Assembly (NCBI GenBank): GCA_964414425.1
Contig: CAYPWL010000015.1
Location: 1 to 64,000 of the forward strand
DNA length: 64,000 nucleotides
Source of the DNA: GYS-P2D sp964414425
GTDB lineage: Bacteria > Bacteroidota > Bacteroidia > Chitinophagales > Saprospiraceae
Reading direction: 5' to 3'
The notes beneath the pieces were generated by a model. That model made no database searches. It saw nothing but the letters and a program-made list of their open reading frames with translations, and was not told the DNA's origin. This document shows, piece by piece, positions 47,882 to 56,393 of the stretch. Position 1 is the first letter of the stretch. The number at the start of each line of letters is the position of its first letter. A program made the translations under genes and the position numbers.

Positions 47882-48271
47882 TTAAGAAATTAAATTTTTA
47901 TAATCGCTCGCAGACAGGAGTTCTGCAGCCTCCGATTCATCTGATATTTCGATCTTGATAATCCAGCCCTTACCATATGGATCTTCATTGATCAAGCCTG
48001 GATTATCTCCTTCTTCTTCATTAAGCTGGTCATTGAATTCTATGACCTTGCCCGCCAATGGCATGAATAGATCTGACGTAGTCTTAACAGCCTCGACAGT
48101 ACCAAAGACTTCATCTTTAGCAACATCTTCGCCAACTGTCTCAATCTCTACATAGACGATTTCTCCGAGCTCACTTTGTGCATGTTCTGTGATACCGATA
48201 GTGGCGATTCCATCCTTGATAGATACCCACTCATGCTCTTTGGTATATTTTAATTCTTCTGGAAAAGTCAT
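47882..48271 (-). CDS. gcvH: Glycine cleavage system H protein
   Basis: GcvH carries the lipoyl arm that shuttles the methylamine group in glycine decarboxylation. The 129 residues hold K-Y-T-K-E-H-E-W-V, G-I-T-E-H-A-Q-x-E-L-G-E-I-V-Y-V and the lipoylated lysine in T-V-E-A-V-K-T-T-S-D (Lys63), followed by G-K-G-W-I-I-K. gcvT and gcvP are not adjacent. It starts 2 bp after the citrate synthase stop, so it is translated from the same message. Confidence 0.97.
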   Translation of the reverse strand: MTFPEELKYTKEHEWVSIKDGIATIGITEHAQSELGEIVYVEIETVGEDVAKDEVFGTVEAVKTTSDLFMPLAGKVIEFNDQLNEEEGDNPGLINEDPYGKGWIIKIEISDESEAAELLSASDYKNLIS

Positions 48272-48273
48272 TT

Positions 48274-49584
48274 TTAGCTTGCCTTTATAGTTTCTCTAAC
48301 CCAATCCATAGTTACCGACTTAGGTCTCTCAAGAGGGAAACCTAATGCACGTGACCAGCATAAGGATACTAATACTCCAAGTGCACGAGACACACCAAAT
48401 AGTACGGTATAATAGGTATACTCTTTTAACCCAAAGTGTACTAATAAAGCCCCCGAGTGAGCGTCAACATTAGGCCATGGATTTTTAACTTTTCCTAAGC
48501 TATCTAAGATTGGTGGCACCACTTCGAATAACTTCCATACAACATTGACAATATTAGAGTCTGGCAGGTTGCGCTCAGCAAAACCCTTTTGTGCCGTAAA
48601 TCTTGGATCTGGTTGGCGCAATACTGCATGCCCATATCCAGGTATTACCTTGCCGCTATCAAGCGTCTTCTGTACAAATTCTGCGATCTGCTCTTTAGAA
48701 GGGTCATCAGTTCCAAGCTCCTCTAACATTTCAAATATGAACTTGATCACTTCTTGATTAGCCAATCCATGTAGTGGACCAGCCAAACTATTCATTCCTC
48801 CGGCAAGAGACATATACGTACTGCTGAGTGTAGACCCAACTAAGTGAGTAGTGTGTGCCGAAGCATTACCTCCCTCGTGATCTGCATGTATCGTGAGATA
48901 TAATCTCATCAGGCTCATGAACTTTGGATCATTGATCCCCAACTGATGAGCAAAGTTTCCTGACCAGTCTAAACTGTTATCTGGACTGATCTGCTTATTA
49001 CCATGAAATGACTTTCTATAGATGTAGGCGGCAACTCTTGGCAACTTAGCAACGAGGTTCATCGTGTCCTCATATGTCGCATCCCAATAGTCATGCTTGG
49101 TCATGCTGCCCTCGGCATATCTCTGACTGAACACACTCTCTGACTCCATAGATACTATAGCAGCACTGAATTGTACCATAGGGTGGGTGTCATCTGGCAA
49201 TGCATCTAACATATCAAATGTGTGCTGTGGCACTGCTCCACGTCGCTCCCACTCATCGCTCAACCACTTGACATCTTCTGCTGTAGGTAGCTCACCTGTC
49301 AACATAAGCCAAAACAAACCCTCAGGCAGGGGCTCATTATCTCCCTCACGAGTAGGAAGAATCTCTCTGAGCTGTGGGATGTTATATCCTCTAAAACGGA
49401 TACCTTCTTCTGCGTCAAGATTAGATGCTGTCCACACCATACTTTTGACACCTCTCATCCCTCCGAAGACTTGTGCTAAAGTAACCTCGCCAACTGTTTT
49501 TCCTCCATGTTCCTTGAGCAAAGCTTTGACTTCTGTCTTTAATTCGTCAGCCTTTGCTTTAAATAGTTCCTTCAGTTTGTCCAT
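48274..49584 (-). CDS. gltA: Citrate synthase, mitochondrial (eukaryotic) type
   Basis: The enzyme condenses acetyl-CoA and oxaloacetate at the entry of the TCA cycle. The 436-residue sequence is of the eukaryotic type (TIGR01793-like), not the usual bacterial GltA: L-D-A-E-E-G-I-R-F-R-G-Y, L-P-E-G-L-F-W-L-M-L-T-G, L-D-W-S-G-N-F, R-L-Y-L-T-I-H-A-D-H-E-G-G-N and G-F-P-L-E-R-P-K-S all closely follow the animal mitochondrial enzyme. The catalytic residues are visible: His in G-P-L-H-G-L-A-N, His in P-G-Y-G-H-A-V-L-R and Asp in N-V-D-A-H-S-G. It lacks the NADH-binding N-domain of E. coli-type enzymes, so a different control is expected. It heads the gltA-gcvH-vanZ-tonB run. Confidence 0.95.
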   Translation of the reverse strand: MDKLKELFKAKADELKTEVKALLKEHGGKTVGEVTLAQVFGGMRGVKSMVWTASNLDAEEGIRFRGYNIPQLREILPTREGDNEPLPEGLFWLMLTGELPTAEDVKWLSDEWERRGAVPQHTFDMLDALPDDTHPMVQFSAAIVSMESESVFSQRYAEGSMTKHDYWDATYEDTMNLVAKLPRVAAYIYRKSFHGNKQISPDNSLDWSGNFAHQLGINDPKFMSLMRLYLTIHADHEGGNASAHTTHLVGSTLSSTYMSLAGGMNSLAGPLHGLANQEVIKFIFEMLEELGTDDPSKEQIAEFVQKTLDSGKVIPGYGHAVLRQPDPRFTAQKGFAERNLPDSNIVNVVWKLFEVVPPILDSLGKVKNPWPNVDAHSGALLVHFGLKEYTYYTVLFGVSRALGVLVSLCWSRALGFPLERPKSVTMDWVRETIKAS

Positions 49585-49623
49585 AATCGAGCGTTACTTT
49601 ATAATCAGTTGCGTAATGTGTTG

Positions 49624-49631
49624 CAAAAATA
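49624..49631 (-). promoter_or_regulatory. -7 element of citrate synthase operon promoter (TATTTTTG)
   Basis: On the minus strand TATTTTTG followed by CAACAC matches TAnnTTTG and lies 39 bp before the citrate synthase ATG. No -33 TTTG is seen. Confidence 0.65.
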
Positions 49632-49706
49632 GTGCTGATATAGAGATTTGTTCTCTTCCCAGCTTATTTAATTATATAATTATAATCTGAGGATAAAAGT
49701 TTTGAA

Positions 49707-50300
49707 ATGTATCTGATTCAAGAAGTTCTTGTAAGCGAGGAAGTGTTTAGTCGACAGTTCGTGTGTCATATCGACAAGTGCAAGGGTGCATGCTGTTGGG
49801 AAGGCGACTATGGGGCTCCAATCGCTAAAGACGAAATCGAGCAAATCAAGAATGCCTATCCCAAAGTCAAAAAATATCTCTCAGAAACGGCTATCGCGCA
49901 AATAGAGAAACAAGGCGTAGCTCCCTATGACAAAGAATACGGCGGTGAGGTAACCCCACTGATGGAGGATAAATCCTGTGCATTCTTGCTCAAGGATGAT
50001 TCGGGCGTAGCAGTGTGCTCCTTTCAGAAAGCTCATCAAACTGGTGAAACAGATTTTATCAAACCCGTTTCCTGCCAACTCTATCCACTCCGAGTAACCA
50101 GTAATGAAGCTTCGGGATTTGAGGCGATCAACTATGATGAGTGGGATATCTGTAGTGCTGCGTGCAATTTAGGGGCAGACCTATCTATGCCCGTGTTCAG
50201 GTTTGTCAAGGATGCCATCATCCGAAAGTACGGGACCAAGTTCTATGAGGAGATGGAAAATATTTTTGGAGATAGGTATGAGGGACATAGTACTTCATAA
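49707..50300 (+). CDS. DUF3109 family cysteine-rich protein
   Basis: The 197-residue protein carries a cysteine pattern F-V-C-H-I-D-K-C-K-G-A-C-C-W-E-G-D-Y-G, a central C-A-F-L and V-C-S-F, then V-S-C-Q-L-Y-P-L-R and C-S-A-A-C. This is DUF3109, related to the YkgJ-type zinc/iron-chelating domain. It probably binds a metal ion or cluster; no function is known. The length is typical. It is divergent from citrate synthase and convergent with the DUF6169-like gene. Confidence 0.87.
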   Translation: MYLIQEVLVSEEVFSRQFVCHIDKCKGACCWEGDYGAPIAKDEIEQIKNAYPKVKKYLSETAIAQIEKQGVAPYDKEYGGEVTPLMEDKSCAFLLKDDSGVAVCSFQKAHQTGETDFIKPVSCQLYPLRVTSNEASGFEAINYDEWDICSAACNLGADLSMPVFRFVKDAIIRKYGTKFYEEMENIFGDRYEGHSTS

Positions 50301-50325
50301 GACGAATCTCCTTTGGATTCATCTT
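50299..50325. terminator. Hairpin between convergent genes
   Basis: The imperfect stem AAGAcGAATC / GATTCaTCTT spans the end of the DUF3109 gene region and precedes the convergent DUF6169-like gene. It has no T-run, so termination is only suggested. Confidence 0.35.
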
Positions 50326-50332
50326 GACTAAT

Positions 50333-50818
50333 CTACTTATTAAAGATTGCTGGGTTCTCCAAGAGCCTAATTAGAACTGATTCATCAGCACTATTTTTAC
50401 GATACAACAATCCTATATAATACATTGAATCATCGTTTTCATACTCTCTTGTAAGTAGAACTATGTTTGCTTTTGGACCTCTATTATGCCATCGTTTAAA
50501 AAGACGTTGGCCAATTATTGCATCATACTCATATGACGAACAGATGTAAATTATACAAAACATATTTTCTGCAAGCAGATATTCAATAAGGCCTGCAATA
50601 GTAATCTCTATTCTCTCATCATAAGCTTTATCCTCGGATTTAGTGTCACTGACTACTTCAAAGCTCAATTCTTTGAAACTTAGCTCAAAAGGCTCAATGA
50701 TGAGATGGGAGGCATCAGATACTAATACATTGTAAGTCAGACCTCGTTCCGTCTCAAAGGTATAGACACCATTCTCTGCATTGTAGACTTTGTATGGTAA
50801 TGACTCAAATAATTTCAA
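50333..50818 (-). CDS. DUF6169-like protein (TTG start)
   Basis: The 161-residue soluble protein starts at TTG 50818; between the upstream in-frame stop (50837-50839) and this codon there is no ATG or GTG. Features are Y-x-F-x-T-E-R-G-L-T-Y-N-V, a strand-rich middle with S-F-E-L-S-F-type repeats, D-E-R-I-E-I-T-I, I-I-Y-I-C-S-S-Y-E-Y-D and R-Q/L-F-K-R-W. These fit the DUF6169 family as I remember it (function unknown). A 44-residue basic protein is encoded 5 bp upstream. The pair has the size and spacing of a toxin-antitoxin module, which is inference. Confidence 0.6.
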   Translation of the reverse strand: MKLFESLPYKVYNAENGVYTFETERGLTYNVLVSDASHLIIEPFELSFKELSFEVVSDTKSEDKAYDERIEITIAGLIEYLLAENMFCIIYICSSYEYDAIIGQRLFKRWHNRGPKANIVLLTREYENDDSMYYIGLLYRKNSADESVLIRLLENPAIFNK

Positions 50819-50823
50819 AGAGA

Positions 50824-50958
50824 TTACAATATTCTTTTAGCCTTTGATAGGTCAAAAGTTTTATTTCGCAAGTCTTCGAGCCTTTTCTTTTTATCAGCTA
50901 TATGCTTGTCAAAAATCTTGGCGACCTTCTTATTAATCTTGATAGGTTTAGTGTTCAT
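50824..50958 (-). CDS. 44-residue basic protein paired with the DUF6169-like gene
   Basis: This frame encodes M-N-T-K-P-I-K-I-N-K-K-V-A-K-I-F-D-K-H and continues through D-K-K-K-R-L-E-D-L-R to end K-A-K-R-I-L. It is lysine-rich, predicted helical and has a clean ATG and stop. Its stop lies 5 bp before the TTG of the DUF6169-like gene. I recall similar small genes with K-V-A-K-x-F-D-K-x-I-x-x-K ahead of DUF6169 genes in other Bacteroidota, which supports it being real. It may be the antitoxin-like partner, but nothing in the sequence proves that. Confidence 0.6.
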   Translation of the reverse strand: MNTKPIKINKKVAKIFDKHIADKKKRLEDLRNKTFDLSKAKRIL

Positions 50959-51140
50959 ATCATTAGATTATACTCTTCATTCAACACAAACAGTAATTCG
51001 AAAGTGCCAAAAATGTAATTAAAAGTAAAGCACTGTAAATAAAAGGATGGCAATGAAACCTAAGATCAAATACACTCAAGTAATAAGATGGCCTGCAACA
51101 TGACAAGATTTGAGCACATGTTACTTATTGATAGTCACTA

Positions 51141-51176
51141 AAACAACAAACCCCCTATCTGTTAAGATAGAGGGTC
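51141..51176 (-). terminator. Intrinsic terminator of tRNA-Cys
   Basis: On the minus strand a 9-bp stem (CCCTCTATC / GATAGGGGG, one wobble, loop TTAACA) is followed by TTTGTTGTTTT. It lies just after the tRNA-Cys gene. Confidence 0.88.
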
Positions 51177-51180
51177 TTTG

Positions 51181-51251
51181 AGGTCGGAAGCGGATTCGAA
51201 CCGCTGTACGAGGTTTTGCAGACCTCTGCCTAGCCACTCGGCCACCCGACC
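51181..51251 (-). tRNA. tRNA-Cys (GCA)
   Basis: A 71-nt cloverleaf on the minus strand: acceptor GGTCGGG / TCCGACC, anticodon arm GAGGT - CTGCAAA - ACCTC (anticodon GCA), and T-arm with TTCGAAT. The discriminator is U, as required for cysteine identity. CCA is not encoded. It has its own promoter and terminator. Confidence 0.96.
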
Positions 51252-51266
51252 ATTTTTTATGGTCGG

Positions 51267-51299
51267 CAAATATAGATTAATTCTTGCCACGGTGGCAAA
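51267..51299 (-). promoter_or_regulatory. tRNA-Cys promoter (TTTG-N21-TATATTTG)
   Basis: On the minus strand a -33 TTTG is spaced 21 nt from the -7 element TATATTTG, followed by CCGACC. Both elements match the Bacteroidota consensus. The mature tRNA starts 16 bp after the -7 element, so the leader is short. Confidence 0.85.
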
Positions 51300-51311
51300 A
51301 TCATCATGAGC

Positions 51312-51959
51312 TTATTTGACGGTTTTCTTTTTTGCAGAAATTTCTTTTTTGATAACTCCAAGCTTATATCGAGCCACTAAATCGAATGTCGTAGCCGTAA
51401 TAGCCAAGCTTAAGATGGCTATTGAATTAACAAGAATCAAAGACCAATTGAGCTCATTCTCCGTGATTCCATACTTGAAGTAATATACTCCCCCGAATAT
51501 AGCGCAAGACAAGATGAGCACTATGGCCACTAACCTTAGATCAGTATATTTTTGTTTTAACTTCTGGCGGATCGCATTTTTATGAAGCTCGCCATACACC
51601 TGATCTTTAGGATTTAATCCTATGAGCTGACGACTGAGATGAGCTGCGTTATCATAATCTCCCATGTGGTACGTCGATGCGGCCTTGAGAAATACAAGCT
51701 CAGCAAAATTATCCTCTTGGGAGTAAGAAATATTATTTAAGAATACATACTCAATTAAGTCATCAACTTCTACAAGTACTTTCTCATATCGTCCAATATC
51801 AAATAGCGCATTGACAAATTCGTACTTCAAAAAGTACTGCTGCTCCTCGTCCAACGAGAAAATCTGTTCACTCCGTTGTTCATAGAAGCGAATCTTCTCT
51901 AAGTAGTCATTGGGCTCAATGTCTTGGTACTCTTCGAATATTTGTTCTGCGTCTCTCAT
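51312..51959 (-). CDS. TPR-like protein with two C-terminal membrane helices
   Basis: The 215-residue protein has an N-terminal helical part with repeated aromatic-rich units (Y-F-L-K-Y-E-F-V-N-A-L-F-D-I-G-R-Y and F-L-K-A-A-S-T-Y-H-M-G-D-Y-D-N-A-A) resembling two TPRs. It ends with two hydrophobic helices (about 143-160 and 172-190) and a basic tail (K-K-E-I-S-A-K-K-K). It would face the cytoplasm with the TPR domain. I do not recognise the family. It starts with ATG and ends 12 bp before the tRNA-Cys promoter, downstream of nadK on the same strand. Confidence 0.6.
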   Translation of the reverse strand: MRDAEQIFEEYQDIEPNDYLEKIRFYEQRSEQIFSLDEEQQYFLKYEFVNALFDIGRYEKVLVEVDDLIEYVFLNNISYSQEDNFAELVFLKAASTYHMGDYDNAAHLSRQLIGLNPKDQVYGELHKNAIRQKLKQKYTDLRLVAIVLILSCAIFGGVYYFKYGITENELNWSLILVNSIAILSLAITATTFDLVARYKLGVIKKEISAKKKTVK

Positions 51960-52001
51960 CTGCTTACTAAAAATAAGAACTATTTTTTTTATTATAATGC
52001 C

Positions 52002-52880
52002 TTAGTTACGCTTATCGTTGCCCCAATTCAACTTATCCTGTATAGTTTTTAGAAATGTGGTGTTCTTTAATCGCATCAAATGTGTGTCAAAATCGCACTT
52101 GCGTATAGCCAGTTGATGCTCTGAAGTAATCGTCTCAAATCTCGAATCGAGCGTACAGAGGAAGTTTTCTGTACGACCCTCAATCTCAAAACTAATCACT
52201 GCATCATCAGAAATGACCAGTGGTCTAACATTGAGATTATGCGGCGCCACTGGTGTGATTATAAAATTACCGCAGTTAGGAAAGATGATTGGCCCTCCAC
52301 AACTCAGAGAATATCCCGTTGATCCTGTAGGTGTTGATACAATCAGTCCGTCTGCCCAATAGCTATTGAGATAATCCCCATTAATATAGGTATGTATCGT
52401 GATCATGGAAGACGTATCCCGCTTATGGAGCGTAAAATCATTAAGCGCAAATGGCTCCTGGCCAAACAGGGCTGGTGAAGACTCTAAGAATATCATTCTT
52501 CTGCGCTCGAGATCAAATCGAGAATTATCGATTTGGTCAAATGACTCTGCTATATATCGCTCTTCTATACTTGCCAGGAATCCCAGCCTACCCAGATTAA
52601 CCCCCAATATAGGTATGGCAAGATCCCTAATTAAGGTAGTAGCTTGAAGGATCGTACCATCACCGCCAAGTGTCATCACAAGATCTATAGACTCTTTTTT
52701 GAGCTGGTCATGAGTAGCCAATAGTGAAATATCGACATCTGCCTTAATCTCAGATAAGTGATCATATACGTCCTGATTGGCATAAAGCTTATAACCATGC
52801 TTCAAGGCACAGTCTATAACCTTCCTGATGGAGTTATAATTATTTTCCTTAACGTATCGTCCAAAAAGCAGAACCTTCAT
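52002..52880 (-). CDS. nadK: NAD kinase
   Basis: NadK phosphorylates NAD to NADP. The 292-residue protein has the diagnostic G-G-D-G-T-I-L (from Gly72, catalytic Asp74), then L-G-V-N-L-G-R-L-G-F-L-A, the N-D-F-T-L-H motif, and S-T-P-T-G-S-T-G-Y-S-L-S-C-G-G-P. All are family signatures, and the length is normal. A shortened promoter element (TATTTTGG with following CTCC) lies 12 bp before its ATG, so the mRNA may be nearly leaderless. Confidence 0.97.
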   Translation of the reverse strand: MKVLLFGRYVKENNYNSIRKVIDCALKHGYKLYANQDVYDHLSEIKADVDISLLATHDQLKKESIDLVMTLGGDGTILQATTLIRDLAIPILGVNLGRLGFLASIEERYIAESFDQIDNSRFDLERRRMIFLESSPALFGQEPFALNDFTLHKRDTSSMITIHTYINGDYLNSYWADGLIVSTPTGSTGYSLSCGGPIIFPNCGNFIITPVAPHNLNVRPLVISDDAVISFEIEGRTENFLCTLDSRFETITSEHQLAIRKCDFDTHLMRLKNTTFLKTIQDKLNWGNDKRN

Positions 52881-53031
52881 ATGGAGCCAAAATAGTTTAA
52901 TTATGGTTTTCTTATGCTTCCATTTGACGACATAACTTGATCTGTATCAAAAGTTTATATAGCTTTATAAGCCTACTCACAAGTTTTTTGAGTGATACTG
53001 ATCAGTGTAATGTCTAAACAGCATAGTGTTT

Positions 53032-56000
53032 ATGAGTAAATCTTCCCATTATTCTCTCCTTATTCAAAAACTTGACCAATTTATAAGGAAGTACTATATC
53101 AATAAAGCAATCAGAGGAGCGATACTCTTTGCAGCAGCTACGGTAGGGGTCTTTTTACTCTACAGCTTCTTAGAGCACCAGTTCTATCTGTCACAGGGAG
53201 GACGTAAGTTGTTGTTTTACTCTTACATCGTCGGGTCGATAGGTTCCTTACTTTATTTGGTCATCTGGCCATTGGCGAGCTACTTTAAGTTGGGAAGTGT
53301 GATCACTCATGATACGGCCGCCAAGATTCTTGGAGAGCATTTTAGCGATGTCGAAGATCGATTAGTTAATGTCCTGCAGCTCAATCGCAACATCAGTGAG
53401 TCCAATCGTGAACTGATTGAAGCAAGTATAGATCAGAAATCAGAAAAGATCAGCATCGTACCATTTAAGAAAGCCATCGATCTTAATAAGAACAGGAAAT
53501 ATCTGAAGTATGCCTTTCCGCCATTGGCACTTCTCCTCTTTATACTCTTCGCAGCTCCAAGTCTAATAAGAGATAGCACGTATCGCATAATCAATAACAA
53601 TGAAGACTTTGAACGGGCAGCACCATTTCATCTCACCTTAAGTAACGGTGACTTAGAAGTCCTTCAATATGATGATTATACACTGACAGTGACGGCAGAT
53701 GGTGAGCAACTTCCTAATGAAGTCTATGTCAACATAGACGACTACGACTATCGCCTGACTAAGCAGTCCAATAATACATTCTCTTACAAGATGACTAATG
53801 TCAGAAAGGATACTCCCTTTCAGTTGTACTCTGGCAAATATCGGAACAGAGAGCAGGTACTAAAGGTATTACCGAAACCACGGATGGTTAATTTCAGTCT
53901 TAGGATAGATTATCCATCTTATACACAGCAGCGTGATGAGGTCATCCTCAACACTGGTGATATCACTATTCCTCAGGGCACAAATGTCGAATGGTCAGTA
54001 AATACTCAGTCTACTGATGATGTCATGCTAAAGTTTGATGGCGGAGATCCAATTGCACTAGAGCAACAAGGGTCAGCAACATTTGCAACCTCAAAAAGAA
54101 TCTACAAAGATCATAACTATGTGATGAGATTAAAAAATGAGCACCTACCACAAGGAGACTCATTAAATTTCTACATCAAGACCATCGCTGATAAGTATCC
54201 GACGATTCAGGTCGATATGATCCAAGACTCAATAGAAACGGATATCACATATTTCGTAGGTGATGGTGCCGATGATTATGGCCTTCAATCGTTGAACTTC
54301 GTTTACACGATCACCGATGATGGAGGCAATACGATCAGACAACAGCAAGAGCCTATCGTGATTACACCGAGTACGCAGATCAACTTTGATTACATCCTTG
54401 ATATAAAAAAGCTCGCATTAGAACCTGGTCAAAAGGCCACTTACTACTTCGAACTGTTTGATAACGATGGTGTCAATGGATCTAAGTCTGTCAAGAGTAA
54501 CGTGCTCAGCTACAGAGAGAAAAGCTTAGAAGAACTCGAAGAAGAAGAGCAAGAGAACGAAGAACTCATCAAGGACAAGCTGGACTCCTCCATTGACGAA
54601 GCCAAGGACATCCAAGAAGAATTGCGTAAGCTCAGAGAGAAGCTATTGCAAAAGTCTGAGCCAGACTGGCAAGACAAGAAGCAACTGGAGCAACTCCTCG
54701 AGCGTCAGCAAAAATTACAACAACAGCTTGAGCAAGCTAAAAATGCGAACGAGCAAAATCTTCAAAATCAGAAGAGTCAAGAGAATAATCCTCAACTCCA
54801 AGAGAAGCAGGCGCGCTTGCAACAACTGTTTGAAGAGGTAGTGGATGATGAGATGCAGAGCCTCATGGAAGAGATCCAAAAACTGATGGAGGACCTTGGA
54901 AAAGAGCAGACTCTTGAGAAGATGGAAGATTTTGAAAAGAAGGAAGAAAGCTTAGAAAATGAGATGGAGCGACTCCAAGAGCTATATGAACAATTAGAGG
55001 TTGAAAAAGAACTCCAAGAAAGCATAGATAAACTGGAAGAGCTCGCAGAAGACTTAGATGAACTCAGTGAAAAGACTGAAAACGAGTCTGAGAGCCAAGA
55101 AGAACTCGAAAAAGAACAGGAGAAGATCAATGAAGAATTCGAGGAGCTGAAAGAACAAATGGAGGAGCTCATGGAGAAGAATGAAGATCTTGAGTTTCCT
55201 AAAGATGTTCCTCAAGATGCTCAAGAGCAGATGGAGGATATCAACGAAGATCTCGATGAGAGTCAGGAGAGCATGGAGCAGCAAGAAAACCAGAAAGCTG
55301 CCTCTAAGCAGAAACAAGCGAGCCAAAAAATGAAACAAATGGCTGGACAGATGTCCAGCGAAATGATGGAAGGCGCCTCGGAGCAGCAGCAAGAAGATCT
55401 CGAAACACTCCGACAGTTATTGGAGAATCTGGTGACCTTGTCATTTGATCAAGAAGGTCTTGTCAACTCAATCAATGTTACGACGATCAATACTCCAAGA
55501 TATGTATCTCTACTCCAAGATCAGATGAAAGTATCAGATGACTTCAAGGTGGTAGAGGATACCCTCCAGGCATTAAGTAAGCGAAATCCAGACCTTGAGA
55601 GTTTTGTGCTTGAGAAGGTAACTGAGATCAAATATCAACTTGATGCAAGTCTGAATCAATTAGAAGATCGCAACAAACCAGAGGCTAATCAAAGTCAACG
55701 TACTACAATGACCAATCTGAATGATTTGGCATTAATGTTGTCAGAGTCCATGGAGCAAATGCAACAACAGATGGCCGGAATGATGTCAGGAAGCCAGATG
55801 TGCCAAAATCCAGGGAACAAGCCAGGCAAGAAGCCAGGTAAAGGAAATGCAGGAGGTGTACCGATGGATAAAATATCGGAAGGGCAACAGAAAATGACGG
55901 AAGGTTTGAAAAAAATGATCGAAGACATGAAAGGCTCCAAAGGCGAAGGAGGATCAGCAAAAGACTTTGCTGAAGCTGCTGCCAAACAGGCCGCACTGCG

Positions 56001-56382
56001 CAAAGCCCTTGAGGAGTTGCAGCAAAGTCTTCAAGAAAGTGGTCAAGGTGGATCTAATGAGCTCCAGGACATCATAGATGAAATGGATAAGCAAGAGATT
56101 GACTTAGTCAATAAGCGTCTGGACAATGAAATGTTACATCGACAGCAAGATATCGTCACAAGGTTACTCGAAGCTGAAAACGCACAAAAAGAACGAGAAT
56201 ACGATGACCAGCGCAAATCCACCGAGGGCCAAGATGTAGATCGCAAACTACCCCCATCATTAGAGGAATACATAAAACAACGTAAGGCTCAGTTAGAACA
56301 ATACAAATATGTATCCCCAGAAATGAAGCCACATTATAAGAGACTTGTTGAAGAATATTATCAAAAATTAAAGAGGGCTTAA
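53032..56382 (+). CDS. DUF4175 family membrane protein with coiled coil
   Basis: The 1,116-residue protein begins with three hydrophobic segments (about 25-45, 60-82, 160-180), followed by an extracytoplasmic beta-rich region to about residue 490. A very long, highly charged coiled coil (E/Q/K-rich, about 500-800) and a Q/M-rich C-terminal part follow. This matches DUF4175 of Bacteroidota, function unknown. The frame also opens at GTG 53026, two codons earlier; I use ATG 53032. It is followed after 11 bp by an RsbW-like ATPase gene and then ybeY, a grouping I have seen elsewhere in the phylum. Composition of the coiled coil explains several spurious antisense frames. Confidence 0.87.
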   Translation: MSKSSHYSLLIQKLDQFIRKYYINKAIRGAILFAAATVGVFLLYSFLEHQFYLSQGGRKLLFYSYIVGSIGSLLYLVIWPLASYFKLGSVITHDTAAKILGEHFSDVEDRLVNVLQLNRNISESNRELIEASIDQKSEKISIVPFKKAIDLNKNRKYLKYAFPPLALLLFILFAAPSLIRDSTYRIINNNEDFERAAPFHLTLSNGDLEVLQYDDYTLTVTADGEQLPNEVYVNIDDYDYRLTKQSNNTFSYKMTNVRKDTPFQLYSGKYRNREQVLKVLPKPRMVNFSLRIDYPSYTQQRDEVILNTGDITIPQGTNVEWSVNTQSTDDVMLKFDGGDPIALEQQGSATFATSKRIYKDHNYVMRLKNEHLPQGDSLNFYIKTIADKYPTIQVDMIQDSIETDITYFVGDGADDYGLQSLNFVYTITDDGGNTIRQQQEPIVITPSTQINFDYILDIKKLALEPGQKATYYFELFDNDGVNGSKSVKSNVLSYREKSLEELEEEEQENEELIKDKLDSSIDEAKDIQEELRKLREKLLQKSEPDWQDKKQLEQLLERQQKLQQQLEQAKNANEQNLQNQKSQENNPQLQEKQARLQQLFEEVVDDEMQSLMEEIQKLMEDLGKEQTLEKMEDFEKKEESLENEMERLQELYEQLEVEKELQESIDKLEELAEDLDELSEKTENESESQEELEKEQEKINEEFEELKEQMEELMEKNEDLEFPKDVPQDAQEQMEDINEDLDESQESMEQQENQKAASKQKQASQKMKQMAGQMSSEMMEGASEQQQEDLETLRQLLENLVTLSFDQEGLVNSINVTTINTPRYVSLLQDQMKVSDDFKVVEDTLQALSKRNPDLESFVLEKVTEIKYQLDASLNQLEDRNKPEANQSQRTTMTNLNDLALMLSESMEQMQQQMAGMMSGSQMCQNPGNKPGKKPGKGNAGGVPMDKISEGQQKMTEGLKKMIEDMKGSKGEGGSAKDFAEAAAKQAALRKALEELQQSLQESGQGGSNELQDIIDEMDKQEIDLVNKRLDNEMLHRQQDIVTRLLEAENAQKEREYDDQRKSTEGQDVDRKLPPSLEEYIKQRKAQLEQYKYVSPEMKPHYKRLVEEYYQKLKRA

Positions 56383-56393
56383 TCACTAACTAT

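Noticed and set aside
54792..55392. Serine- and leucine-rich antisense frames in the DUF4175 gene
   Set aside because: They come from the E/K/Q coiled-coil codons on the other strand.
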